A DNA stretch of 64,000 nucleotides from JAWXVD01 sp044425705 (GTDB lineage Bacteria > Bacillota > Clostridia > Lachnospirales > Lachnospiraceae): NCBI GenBank assembly GCA_044425705.1, contig JAWXVD010000005.1, forward strand, positions 1 to 64,000, read 5' to 3'. The notes beneath the pieces are model-generated. The model was not told where the DNA came from and made no database searches. It saw only the letters and a program-made list of their open reading frames with translations. Positions 8,638 through 16,054 of the stretch are shown piece after piece. Within the stretch, counting starts at the first letter, position 1, and every line of letters begins with the position of its first letter. The position numbers and the translations under genes are program-made.

Positions 8638-8700
8638 GAAACCTAGGAAAATCAAGGGTTTTAAGAGAACAAAAACGTATGAAAATCTATGGATTTTTAC

Positions 8701-8746
8701 ACGTAATACACACGTAATACACACGTAATACACAGACGTAATACAC
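8701..8746. repeat. Four tandem 11-bp repeats ACGTAATACAC
   Basis: The unit ACGTAATACAC occurs at 8701, 8712 and 8723 without gaps and once more at 8736 after an AG insertion. It lies between the GGGtGRT stop and its terminator. It could be a slippage product or a protein-binding array. Confidence 0.9.
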
Positions 8747-8755
8747 AAAATATTT

Positions 8756-8786
8756 AGCCCCTAGAATATTAATTCTAGGGGCTTTT
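8756..8786. terminator. Bidirectional terminator between convergent genes
   Basis: AGCCCCTAGAAT pairs perfectly with ATTCTAGGGGCT around a short loop, followed by TTTT on the + strand. It lies between the GGGtGRT gene (+) and the lipoprotein gene (-) and can serve the former and possibly both. Confidence 0.9.
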
Positions 8787-8849
8787 CATATGATATGTAA
8801 CAATGAATTTTTAAACAATTATATTTTATCGAAAAACAGTAATAATCAT

Positions 8850-9401
8850 CTATTCTTCAACAGAAGAATCATCCTCATGCTCTACAGCATCAAATTCTGC
8901 ATCACTTTCTTCTACAATAACATCATCTCCTTCAGGAGTTAAGCCTTGCAGTAAGTCTGAAATATATCCTAAACGTGACATTGCTCTTGTATAATTTTCA
9001 ATAGCAGCTTCCAACTTTGCTTCATCTAATATTTCTTCGGTATAGGTATCTGTAAATAAAGTAAGCGCCTCGTTCATATAGATAGTGGCATCGTCAGCAA
9101 GGCTTTCAATGCTACTAAATTCCTCCGGTACTTCTAAGTCGGCAAGTAGTGCAATTTGATCGTCCAATGCTGATAAGTAAGTTAACAGATTTTCTTCTGC
9201 ATTATCGGAAGTTGGGTCGATATTAGAAATAGCCTCATTGATTGTAGAAATATTTTCTGTAAAGTTAGTTAAATTTGTCTCGAATGAAGTTAATGCAGAA
9301 TCTTTACTTCCGCATCCAGTGATGAAAAACAGAGAGGTTATTGTTAAAAGTGTTAATATACATTTGAATGTATTTTCTATACGTTTCTTATTTTTGTACA
9401 T
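8850..9401 (-). CDS. Small acidic lipoprotein of unknown function
   Basis: The 183-residue protein starts with a basic N-terminus and a hydrophobic stretch ending in the lipobox-like FITGC at about residues 26-30, so it is probably a type II signal peptide lipoprotein anchored at the outer face of the membrane. The mature part is very acidic, predicted helical, and ends in a run of Glu/Asp (VIVEESDAEFDAVEHEDD). No known catalytic motif is seen. It has its own promoter at 9451-9479 on the minus strand. It has no neighbours on the same strand with a known role. A surface or adaptor function is a guess. Confidence 0.75.
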   Translation of the reverse strand: MYKNKKRIENTFKCILTLLTITSLFFITGCGSKDSALTSFETNLTNFTENISTINEAISNIDPTSDNAEENLLTYLSALDDQIALLADLEVPEEFSSIESLADDATIYMNEALTLFTDTYTEEILDEAKLEAAIENYTRAMSRLGYISDLLQGLTPEGDDVIVEESDAEFDAVEHEDDSSVEE

Positions 9402-9450
9402 TTAGAATTCCTTTGCATATGGTATAATTTGATTTCTTTAGTTCTTAAAG

Positions 9451-9479
9451 AATATAACATAATTTGTCATAATATACAA
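9451..9479 (-). promoter_or_regulatory. Promoter of the lipoprotein gene
   Basis: On the minus strand TTGTAT (9479-9474), 17 nt, TATATT (9456-9451), about 50 nt upstream of the ATG. Confidence 0.55.
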
Positions 9480-9530
9480 GAAATAGAATGGAACTGGAGA
9501 ATATTTCCGTATCAGATTAGAGTGATATAA

Positions 9531-9603
9531 GAATGAAAATAATTTTTTCTTCTCAGTGTCTGTGATTTACACTTACATTCAGTTGAAATCACTAGATGTA
9601 ATA
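9531..9603 (+). repeat. Decayed family A repeat
   Basis: GAAAATAATTTTTTC, CAGTGTCTGTGATTT and TTGAAATCACTAGA align in order with the first hairpin, linker and second hairpin of family A. The stems are partly broken by substitutions. Confidence 0.6.
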
Positions 9604-9612
9604 ATTTCCTAA

Positions 9613-9754
9613 ATAAAAAAGCTGATAATAAAAAATTATCAGCTTTTTAGTAGAATAGGTAGGTTGACACTCCTACATCTCTTTTAAGACCACAAGGGCG
9701 TGACGGCTGCCTGTTCCGTCCTCAGATTCTACTGATTAAGTCTATGTACCTATA
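9613..9754 (-). ncRNA. Unassigned structured small RNA, about 140 nt
   Basis: On the minus strand a consensus promoter (TTGACA, 16 nt, TATAAT) leads directly into a non-coding stretch that ends in a perfect terminator, AAGCTGATAAT/ATTATCAGCTT with a T-run. Within it AGTAGAAT near the 5' part pairs with ATTCTACT just before the terminator (8 bp). Inside this closing helix are GACGG/CCGTC and GTAGG/CCTAC hairpins and a possible AGGAC/GTCTT helix, giving a multi-branched fold. No ribosome binding site or reading frame of note is present. I compared it from memory with SRP RNA, 6S RNA, tmRNA and common riboswitches and could not match it. It could also be a cis-regulatory leader whose target has been lost. 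Confidence 0.6.
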
Positions 9755-9760
9755 ATCATA

Positions 9761-9788
9761 ATTATACATTATTTTAGAAGAATGTCAA
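9761..9788 (-). promoter_or_regulatory. Consensus sigma-A promoter of the small RNA
   Basis: TTGACA at 9788-9783 and TATAAT at 9766-9761 on the minus strand with a 16-nt spacer. The -35 and spacer overlap the 3' end of the decayed gene at 9769-10242. Confidence 0.75.
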
Positions 9789-10242
9789 TGGAGTTGTTTT
9801 GGTTAGGATATTCCCAAGCAGTGTGTTTTTTTAGAAAGTTGTCTAAGGTGGCACTCATGATTGGATACATAGTTCTATATGCCATTTTACCATCTGAAGA
9901 AATTCACATAGCAACGGAAGTGTTGCTGGAATAAGATTTAATAAATGAGAGACTATTATCTTTTTTATTGTAACTAATATAATCTGGGTTTTTGATTATA
10001 TTAGGTATATTTTCAAAACAGTTTTTATATTCAGTATCAGACATAAAGTCATCTTGATGCCGTTTGGTATGCTCAATTCTATCTTTCTAAAAAATAATAT
10101 CTCTTTTAGTAGATAAAATATCCTTTAGATTAGGCACTTTAGAACTAATAAATGCTATCATTTCTGGACTTAATTTTCCTAATGAAACAAATGTAGTTGT
10201 ATCATCAAATAAATCATAGCTTAATTTATTTACTTGCTTCAT
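9769..10242 (-). pseudogene. Decayed PBECR/EndoU-RelE-like nuclease-family gene
   Basis: From ATG 10242 (preceded by AAGGAGCTACTA) to TAA 9769-9771 the frame spans 158 codons with only two in-frame stops: TAG at 10089-10087 (codon 52) and TGA at 9906-9904 (codon 113). Reading through gives RIEHTKRHQDDFMSD, then IPNIIKNPDYISYN, and ISSDGKMAYRTMYPIM, a pattern I recognise from phage-associated Barnase-EndoU-ColicinE5/D-RelE-like nuclease domains. Each stop is one substitution from a likely Trp (TGG) and Arg (CGA) codon, so decay is recent. Such genes sit in phages or near DNA-processing genes; no phage genes are nearby. The family assignment is from memory and moderate. Confidence 0.7.
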
Positions 10243-10293
10243 TAGTAGCTCCTTAAATTTGAAATATTCTGTATGTACGTCTTGTTTATTGTG

Positions 10294-10310
10294 TTATATA
10301 CAGTATATCA
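10294..10310. promoter_or_regulatory. Palindrome upstream of the decayed nuclease gene
   Basis: ATATACAGTATAT is almost perfectly self-complementary and lies about 50 nt upstream of the pseudogene start. The 318-nt gap to the next gene otherwise holds a decayed family A repeat and no convincing promoter (a TTGACA at 10405 has no properly spaced -10). Confidence 0.3.
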
Positions 10311-10448
10311 GATAGTAAAACGATTATAAAGTGTTAATTATTTATTTGTATCTATTTACCTATAGGCTAAAAGTTATAATTTTTACGTAAATTTTTCAAA
10401 TTACTTGACAGAAGTAGCACCATTTACTAAGGTATAACTAATAGTGCA

Positions 10449-10521
10449 GAGAAAAGCATGTTTTTAACCTTTGAGTTCTTGATTTCATCTATAAATCTAA
10501 AGAAAATCATTAGACTTAAAT
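10449..10521 (+). repeat. Decayed family A repeat
   Basis: GAAAAGCATGTTTTTAACC, TTCTTGATTTCATC and AAAATCATTAGACTTAAATA follow the order of hairpin 1, hairpin 2 and tail of family A, with many substitutions. Confidence 0.45.
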
Positions 10522-10561
10522 AGCAATCTTGCTAGAACGAGAGAAAGCGGTGGTGATTCAT

Positions 10562-11887
10562 ATGAAAAAAGAAGAATTTAATAATTTTATCAAAAACAAA
10601 ATCATATATTTGGATGGGGCTACAGGCTCAAATTTAATGAAACGTGGCATGCCTGCTGGCGTTTGTCCAGAATCATGGATATTAGAGCATCCTGATGTGA
10701 TGAGAGGATTACAAGAAGAATATATTGAAGCGGGTAGCAATATCATTTATGCACCTACTTTTACGGCCAATCGAATTAAATTAGCAGAATATGGTTTGGC
10801 AGATAGAATCAAAGAAATTAATGAACAGTTAGTTACTATTTCAAAAGAAGCATCAAAGGGGCGGGCATTGGTAGCTGCTGATCTTACTATGACAGGACAA
10901 CAACTGGCACCTATTGGAACGATGAAATTTGATGATTTGATTACTGTGTATAAAGAACAAATTACATATCTGGTAGGCGCAGGGGTAGATTTAATTGTAG
11001 TTGAAACCATGATGAGTTTGCAGGAAACAAGAGCTGCGGTAATTGCAGCAAAAGAAGTTTGTGATTTGCCAATTTTAGTATCTATGACATTCGAAAAGAA
11101 TGGAAAAACCTTGTTTGGTACACCCATTGGAACAGCAGCAATTGTTTTGGAGCATTTAGGTGTATCCGCTTTTGGTGCAAACTGTTCTACTGGTCCAATG
11201 GATATGTCTCATATTATCAATGATATGTCTCAATATTGCAGTATTCCCATTATTGGTAAACCAAATGCTGGTATGCCTGAACTTGGAAATGATGGTATGA
11301 CGCATTATAAAATGGATGCGGATACCTTCGGGATGGAGATGAATACATTAGTGGAAGTTGGTGCATCGATTTTAGGTGGCTGCTGTGGCTCAACTCCATT
11401 ACATATTGAAAAATTATGTGAGAATACTAGTGCCTTAAAAATTCTTAATGAAAGAAAGGTAGATCAGGTTTATATCACTTCTGAAAGAACATCTACAATA
11501 TTAAATGACTTAACGGTGATTGGAGATAAAATTTCACCTGCTGTTACAGAGGAATTAACAGAAGACTTATTGGATGGATTCTTTGATACTGTTTATGATC
11601 TAGCAGAAGAGCAAGAAGAGGATGGTGCACAGGCTTTATTGGTTTCTTTTGAAATGGATGGTATTGATGAAGAGGCTATGTTGTTGCAGGGAATTGATGA
11701 AATTTTTAGTGTGGTAAATTTACCTTTGATTTTAAAAAGTGGAAGCATTGAAATATTAGAAAAAGCAGTTAGAATATATCCAGGAAGAGCAGCTATTTGC
11801 ATAGATGATTTCCTAGAAGAAGATATTTGCGCACTGCAGGCAATAGTTCAAAAATATGGAGCTATTATCATGAAATCTAACAAATAG
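10562..11887 (+). CDS. Homocysteine S-methyltransferase family protein with truncated pterin-binding-like tail
   Basis: The 441-residue protein has an N-terminal Hcy-binding barrel (about 1-290): YLDGATGSNLMKRGM, the zinc cysteine in GANCSTGP, and the paired cysteines in GGCCGSTPLHIEKL. The remaining 150 residues (ERTSTILNDL..., EDGAQALLVSFEMDGIDEE, FSVVNLPLILKSGSIEILEKAVRIYPGRAAI) look like a shortened version of the methyltetrahydrofolate-binding domain of cobalamin-dependent methionine synthase MetH. It would transfer a methyl group to homocysteine, making methionine; the methyl donor is uncertain because the pterin domain is incomplete. ATG 10562 follows GCGGTGGTG; a TTG at 10529 has no binding site. 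It precedes ilvB by 93 nt. Confidence 0.8.
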   Translation: MKKEEFNNFIKNKIIYLDGATGSNLMKRGMPAGVCPESWILEHPDVMRGLQEEYIEAGSNIIYAPTFTANRIKLAEYGLADRIKEINEQLVTISKEASKGRALVAADLTMTGQQLAPIGTMKFDDLITVYKEQITYLVGAGVDLIVVETMMSLQETRAAVIAAKEVCDLPILVSMTFEKNGKTLFGTPIGTAAIVLEHLGVSAFGANCSTGPMDMSHIINDMSQYCSIPIIGKPNAGMPELGNDGMTHYKMDADTFGMEMNTLVEVGASILGGCCGSTPLHIEKLCENTSALKILNERKVDQVYITSERTSTILNDLTVIGDKISPAVTEELTEDLLDGFFDTVYDLAEEQEEDGAQALLVSFEMDGIDEEAMLLQGIDEIFSVVNLPLILKSGSIEILEKAVRIYPGRAAICIDDFLEEDICALQAIVQKYGAIIMKSNK

Positions 11888-11980
11888 TTTAGTAAGATGA
11901 AGTAAGATTATTGTTTTTTACCTAATTTTATGATAGCATAAGAATCATTAAATAAATGGTTACGAGTGGGAGGAAAATTA

Positions 11981-13597
11981 ATGAATGGTGCAGATTTAAT
12001 TGTGAAAAGCCTTGAATGTGAAGGTGTTGATGTTGTATTTGGTTATCCTGGAGTTGCTATTTGTCCATTTTACAATAGTATTCTATCATCTAATATAAAA
12101 AGTATTTTAGTGCGTACAGAACAAAATGCAGCCCATGCGGCAAGTGGTTTAGCCAGAGTTACCGGAAAAGTTGGTGTTTGTGCCGTTACCTCTGGACCTG
12201 GTGCAACAAATGTGATTACTGGTATTGCAACAGCATTTGCGGATAGCATTCCCTTAGTATGTATTACAGGACAAGTAGATAGTGCATTGCTTGGTAGCGA
12301 TGTGTTTCAAGAAGCTGATATTACAGGTGCCGTAGAATCCTTTGTAAAATATTCTTATTTAATAAGAGATGTTAAAGAAATTCCTAAAATTATGAAAGAA
12401 GCGTTCCATATTGCCAATACTGGTAGAAAGGGACCAGTTCTCATTGATGTTCCTATTGATGTGCAAGATACTTTGGTATCAAAATTTCAATATCCTGAAT
12501 CAGTAAATATTCGTACTTATAAACCTACTGTTAAGGGCAACATGGTACAAATTAAAAAAGTCGTAAAGGAAATAGAAAAAGCGAAAAATCCAATTATTTG
12601 TGCTGGTGGTGGTGTACTTTTAAGTCATGCGGAACATAAATTGCGTGAATTTTCTGAAATTCATAAAATACCAGTGGTTTCCACAATGATGGGCCTCAGT
12701 GTGATGCCTACAGAACATCCAATGTATTATGGAATGGTGGGTAATAATGGAAAAGCTTATGCTAATAGAGCGATGAATGAAGCAGACTTAATTATTATGG
12801 TAGGTGCAAGAGTGGCAGATAGAGCCATTAATCAACCAGATTTAATTACACAAAATAAAGTGTTAGTACATATTGATGTGGATCCAGCTGAAATAGGAAA
12901 AAATGCTGGACCAACCATTCCCCTTGTTGGAGATGCAAAATGTATTTTTGAAGATTTATTAGAACAAGAAATAAATAGCAATCATGATTTATGGATAGAA
13001 ACCCTTAATCTATATCGTGTGAATATGGTGAAAAAGAGAAATGTGAATCCAGATTTCGTTGATCCAGCTGAATTTATACAAAAACTTTCAAGTAAAATGG
13101 AAGATGATGCAGTATATGTTGCAGATGTAGGACAAAATCAAATCTGGTCTTGTGGTAATCATATTGTGAAAAATGGTCGCTTTTTAACAACAGGTGGTAT
13201 GGGAACTATGGGGTATTCCATTCCAGCAGCTATGGGGGTTAAAGTTGCGCAACCAGAACGACAAGTAGTTGCTGTTTGTGGAGATGGTTCGTTCCAAATG
13301 TCTATGATGGAACTAGCTACTATGAGTCAATATCAAGTACCAGTTAAAATCATTGTTTTGAAAAATACTGTATTAGGACTTGTTAGAGAATTCCAGCATT
13401 TTGCATATGATGCAAATTATTCAGTAGTTGATTTATCTGGAAATCCAGATTTAGAAAAATTATCTGCTGCCTACGGAATTCCATTTATAAGGGTTCATAC
13501 AATGGAGAATACAGATGCTGCAATTGATGAATTTTTAAGTGGTAATCGATCAATTATTATGGAATGTATCATTGACCCTATGGATATCGTGCGCTAG
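11981..13597 (+). CDS. ilvB: Acetolactate synthase, large catalytic subunit
   Basis: A TPP-dependent enzyme of 538 residues joining two pyruvates (valine/leucine route) or pyruvate and 2-ketobutyrate (isoleucine route). It has the catalytic glutamate in RTEQNAAHAASG (about E47), the GPGATNVITGIATAF segment, and the TPP-binding motif GDGSFQMS...VLKN near the C-terminus. Spacing to ilvN is 26 nt, so they are co-translated. ATG 11981 is preceded by GTGGGAGGAAAATTA; a GTG at 11966 lies inside this site and is rejected. No T-box or attenuator peptide is visible upstream. Confidence 0.96.
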   Translation: MNGADLIVKSLECEGVDVVFGYPGVAICPFYNSILSSNIKSILVRTEQNAAHAASGLARVTGKVGVCAVTSGPGATNVITGIATAFADSIPLVCITGQVDSALLGSDVFQEADITGAVESFVKYSYLIRDVKEIPKIMKEAFHIANTGRKGPVLIDVPIDVQDTLVSKFQYPESVNIRTYKPTVKGNMVQIKKVVKEIEKAKNPIICAGGGVLLSHAEHKLREFSEIHKIPVVSTMMGLSVMPTEHPMYYGMVGNNGKAYANRAMNEADLIIMVGARVADRAINQPDLITQNKVLVHIDVDPAEIGKNAGPTIPLVGDAKCIFEDLLEQEINSNHDLWIETLNLYRVNMVKKRNVNPDFVDPAEFIQKLSSKMEDDAVYVADVGQNQIWSCGNHIVKNGRFLTTGGMGTMGYSIPAAMGVKVAQPERQVVAVCGDGSFQMSMMELATMSQYQVPVKIIVLKNTVLGLVREFQHFAYDANYSVVDLSGNPDLEKLSAAYGIPFIRVHTMENTDAAIDEFLSGNRSIIMECIIDPMDIVR

Positions 13598-13623
13598 ATA
13601 GTAAGAAAGGATGATTTTGAATT

Positions 13624-14109
13624 ATGAAAAGAATTTATTCTGTTTTAGTTGAAAATAGAGCTGGTGTGTTATGTAAGGTTGCTGGCTTGTTTTCTAGAAG
13701 ATGTTTTAATATTGATAGTTTGGCAGTTGGAGTCACTGATGATCCAGCAGTATCTCGTATGACAATTGTAAGTAGTGGTGATGCACAAATATTTGAACAA
13801 GTGGAAAAACAATTGAATAAGAAGTTAGATGTTATTAAAGTAAAAACTTTTTCGGAATTGCAATCTATCAGTCGTGAATTAATGTTAATTAAAGTGAAGT
13901 ATAATAAGTCAAATCGTAGAGATATTATGGAAAATTGTGAAATTATGAATGCACAAATTCTTGATATGTCTAAAACACATATGATTATTCAGGTTTGTGA
14001 TGTGCCAGAAAGAACACAGTTGTTTATTAATATGTTACAGAGTATCAGTATCGTAGAAGTTGCAAGAACTGGAACTTTGGCATTGCAAAAATGTAATGAA
14101 AACGAATAA
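13624..14109 (+). CDS. ilvN: Acetolactate synthase small regulatory subunit (first paralogue)
   Basis: The 161-residue protein opens with an ACT domain (YSVLVENRAGVLCKVAGLFSRR) that confers valine feedback control on the large subunit, followed by the IlvN C-terminal domain. Compared with the second copy, the residue after SRR is Cys in place of the usual Gly. It begins 26 nt after ilvB and has a good AAGGATG site. It is probably the partner of IlvB. The presence of a second small subunit 165 nt downstream is unusual. Confidence 0.9.
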   Translation: MKRIYSVLVENRAGVLCKVAGLFSRRCFNIDSLAVGVTDDPAVSRMTIVSSGDAQIFEQVEKQLNKKLDVIKVKTFSELQSISRELMLIKVKYNKSNRRDIMENCEIMNAQILDMSKTHMIIQVCDVPERTQLFINMLQSISIVEVARTGTLALQKCNENE

Positions 14110-14163
14110 TAATCATACGAATGATAATCTGTGGTTATGACTATTATTCCCCAATTACATACG

Positions 14164-14192
14164 TTGACAATCGTTTTTAATACTGTTAGAAT
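14164..14192 (+). promoter_or_regulatory. Internal promoter before the second ilvN
   Basis: TTGACA (14164-14169), 17 nt, TAGAAT (14187-14192), in the 165-nt gap between the two small-subunit genes. It would separate expression of the second ilvN from that of ilvB and the first ilvN. Confidence 0.7.
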
Positions 14193-14274
14193 TACAATCA
14201 AGGTACAGTAAAAATCATACCAATGAGATAGGTGAAGCAATATTTTGTTAGAGTGTTGCAGTTTGGAGGTAGGG

Positions 14275-14772
14275 GTGAAAAAGAAGGTTTTTCAGTTGTT
14301 AGTAGATAATACATCTGGTGTTTTAAGTAGAATTTCAGGTCTGTTTTCACGAAGAGGGTACAATATTGAAAGTATTACAGCAGGTGTAACTGCTGATCCT
14401 AAGATTACACGTATCACGATTGTTGCAAGTGGTGATGATGAAATATTGGAACAGATAGAAAAGCAGGTTGAAAAGTTAGTTGATGTAAGAGATATCAAAG
14501 AATTGAAACCAGATATGAGTGTATATCGTGAGTTAGCATTGATTAAGGTAAAAGCTAGTGAACTACAAAGAGCAGGTGTTATTTCTGTTGCAGATATTTT
14601 TCGTGCAAAAGTGATAGATGTTTCAACAGATGGATTGATTATTGAATTAACTGGTAATCAAGGAAAAATCGAAGCATTTATTAAACTCTTAGATGGTTAT
14701 GAAATTTTAGAGCTTGCGAGAACTGGTATTGCAGGTCTTCGCAGGGGAACAGATGATATCGTACATCTTTAA
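14275..14772 (+). CDS. ilvN: Acetolactate synthase small regulatory subunit (second paralogue)
   Basis: A 165-residue protein of the same family as the gene just upstream: FQLLVDNTSGVLSRISGLFSRRGYNIES is the canonical ACT domain, and the C-terminal half ends LARTGIAGLRRG. I chose GTG 14275, preceded by GGAGGTAGG at 3-9 nt; the longer frame from TTG 14245 starts before this site. It has its own promoter at 14164. Having two IlvN genes and one IlvB suggests two differently regulated holoenzymes, or that this copy serves another large subunit elsewhere. It is the more typical of the two in sequence. Confidence 0.9.
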   Translation: MKKKVFQLLVDNTSGVLSRISGLFSRRGYNIESITAGVTADPKITRITIVASGDDEILEQIEKQVEKLVDVRDIKELKPDMSVYRELALIKVKASELQRAGVISVADIFRAKVIDVSTDGLIIELTGNQGKIEAFIKLLDGYEILELARTGIAGLRRGTDDIVHL

Positions 14773-15014
14773 ATAAGTAGAAATATTATAATCATAGTTT
14801 TGAGTTCATTAAGTTTAAGAGCAATTATTGAGTTATATTGTAGAATCATCAGAGTGGTGAGTGATAGGGAAACCTTTCAGTTATATATGAAAAGATATGG
14901 AAACGTATCAATCAAAAATAAAAAATGAAAGTCGTTATTGTGAAAAACAAGATTTTTCACAGGGCACATGTCTCTTATGAGTAAAAGGTGTCGGACTATA
15001 AGAAGGAGATTGAA
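14773..15014 (+). other. Untranslated leader between ilvN2 and ilvC
   Basis: This 242-nt stretch has no gene. It contains a perfect hairpin GTGAAAAA-CAAGA-TTTTTCAC (about 14940-14960), resembling the first hairpin of family A, and the AGAAGGAG site of ilvC. I looked for the T-box GGTGGxACCGCG signature and did not find it. The role of the hairpin is unknown; it lacks a T-run. Confidence 0.5.
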
Positions 15015-16034
15015 ATGGCAAATATTTATTATCAAGAAGATTGTAACTTATCTATGTTAGAAGGAAAAACAATTGCAGTAATCGGTTATGGTAGCCAAGG
15101 ACATGCACATGCATTAAATGCAAAAGAATCAGGATGTCATGTTATTATCGGTTTGTATGAAGGTTCAAAATCATGGGATAAAGCAGTAGCACAAGGTTTT
15201 GAAGTATATACAGCAGCAGAAGCTGCAAAATTAGCAGATGTTATTATGATTTTGATCAATGATGAAAAACAAGCTGCAATGTATAAAGCTGATATCGAAC
15301 CAAATTTAGAAGAAGGCAATATGTTAATGTTCGCTCATGGTTTTGCGATTCACTTTGGTCAAATTATTGCGCCTAAAAATGTTGATGTTACTATGATTGC
15401 ACCTAAAGGACCTGGACATACTGTAAGAAGCGAATACCAAGCTGGAAAAGGCGTTCCTTGTTTAGTTGCTGTAGAACAAGATGCATCTGGTAAAGCATTA
15501 GAGAAAGCATTGGCTTATGCTTCAGCAATTGGAGGTGCAAGAGCAGGTGTTCTTGAAACAACATTTAGAACTGAAACAGAAACAGATTTATTTGGTGAAC
15601 AAGCAGTTCTTTGTGGTGGTGTTTGTGCATTGATGCAAGCAGGCTTTGAAACACTTGTAGAAGCTGGTTACGATGAAAGAAATGCATATTTTGAATGTAT
15701 TCACGAAATGAAATTAATTGTAGATTTAATCTATCAATCAGGATTTGAAGGAATGAGATATTCTATTTCAAATACAGCAGAATACGGTGATTACATTACA
15801 GGACCTAAAATCATCACAGAAGATACTAAAAAAGCCATGAAAAAAGTTCTTTCTGACATTCAAGATGGTACTTTTGCAAAAGATTTCTTATTAGATATGT
15901 CTGAAGCAGGCGGTCAAGCACACTTTAGAGCAATGAAAAAACTTGGTGCAGAACACTGTTCAGAAGCAGTAGGTAAAGAAATTCGTAGCTTATATAGCTG
16001 GAATAACGAAGAAGAAAAATTCATCAATAATTAG
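15015..16034 (+). CDS. ilvC: Ketol-acid reductoisomerase
   Basis: The 339-residue protein converts acetolactate to 2,3-dihydroxyisovalerate, using NAD(P)H and magnesium, in branched-chain amino acid synthesis. It has the nucleotide-binding motif VIGYGSQGHAHA (about 22-33), the APKGPGHTVRSEY segment and the metal ligands in TDLFGEQAVLCGG. Length fits the short class I enzymes. ATG 15015 follows AGAAGGAGATTGAA; an upstream in-frame ATG at 14988 lacks a binding site. It is followed after 20 nt by an aldo/keto reductase. Confidence 0.96.
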   Translation: MANIYYQEDCNLSMLEGKTIAVIGYGSQGHAHALNAKESGCHVIIGLYEGSKSWDKAVAQGFEVYTAAEAAKLADVIMILINDEKQAAMYKADIEPNLEEGNMLMFAHGFAIHFGQIIAPKNVDVTMIAPKGPGHTVRSEYQAGKGVPCLVAVEQDASGKALEKALAYASAIGGARAGVLETTFRTETETDLFGEQAVLCGGVCALMQAGFETLVEAGYDERNAYFECIHEMKLIVDLIYQSGFEGMRYSISNTAEYGDYITGPKIITEDTKKAMKKVLSDIQDGTFAKDFLLDMSEAGGQAHFRAMKKLGAEHCSEAVGKEIRSLYSWNNEEEKFINN

Positions 16035-16054
16035 GATAATAGGAGAGCAATACA

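Noticed and set aside
8701..8746. CRISPR array
   Set aside because: Repeat units are 11 bp without spacers and no cas genes are present.
9613..9754. SRP RNA, 6S RNA or tmRNA at the small RNA locus
   Set aside because: No GGAAG...GCAGC SRP apical motif, no single long rod with central bubble, no tRNA-like ends.
10405..10438. TTGACA...TATAAC as promoter of the methyltransferase gene
   Set aside because: The spacer is 22 nt, outside the range for sigma-A.
10243..10561. SAM riboswitch before the methyltransferase gene
   Set aside because: The conserved SAM-I core (AGAGAGGUGGAGGGACUGGCCC-like) is absent; only a decayed repeat is seen.
14773..15014. T-box or valine/leucine attenuator upstream of ilvC
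   Set aside because: No GGTGGxACCGCG anti-terminator signature, no Leu/Val-rich leader peptide and no terminator with T-run were found.
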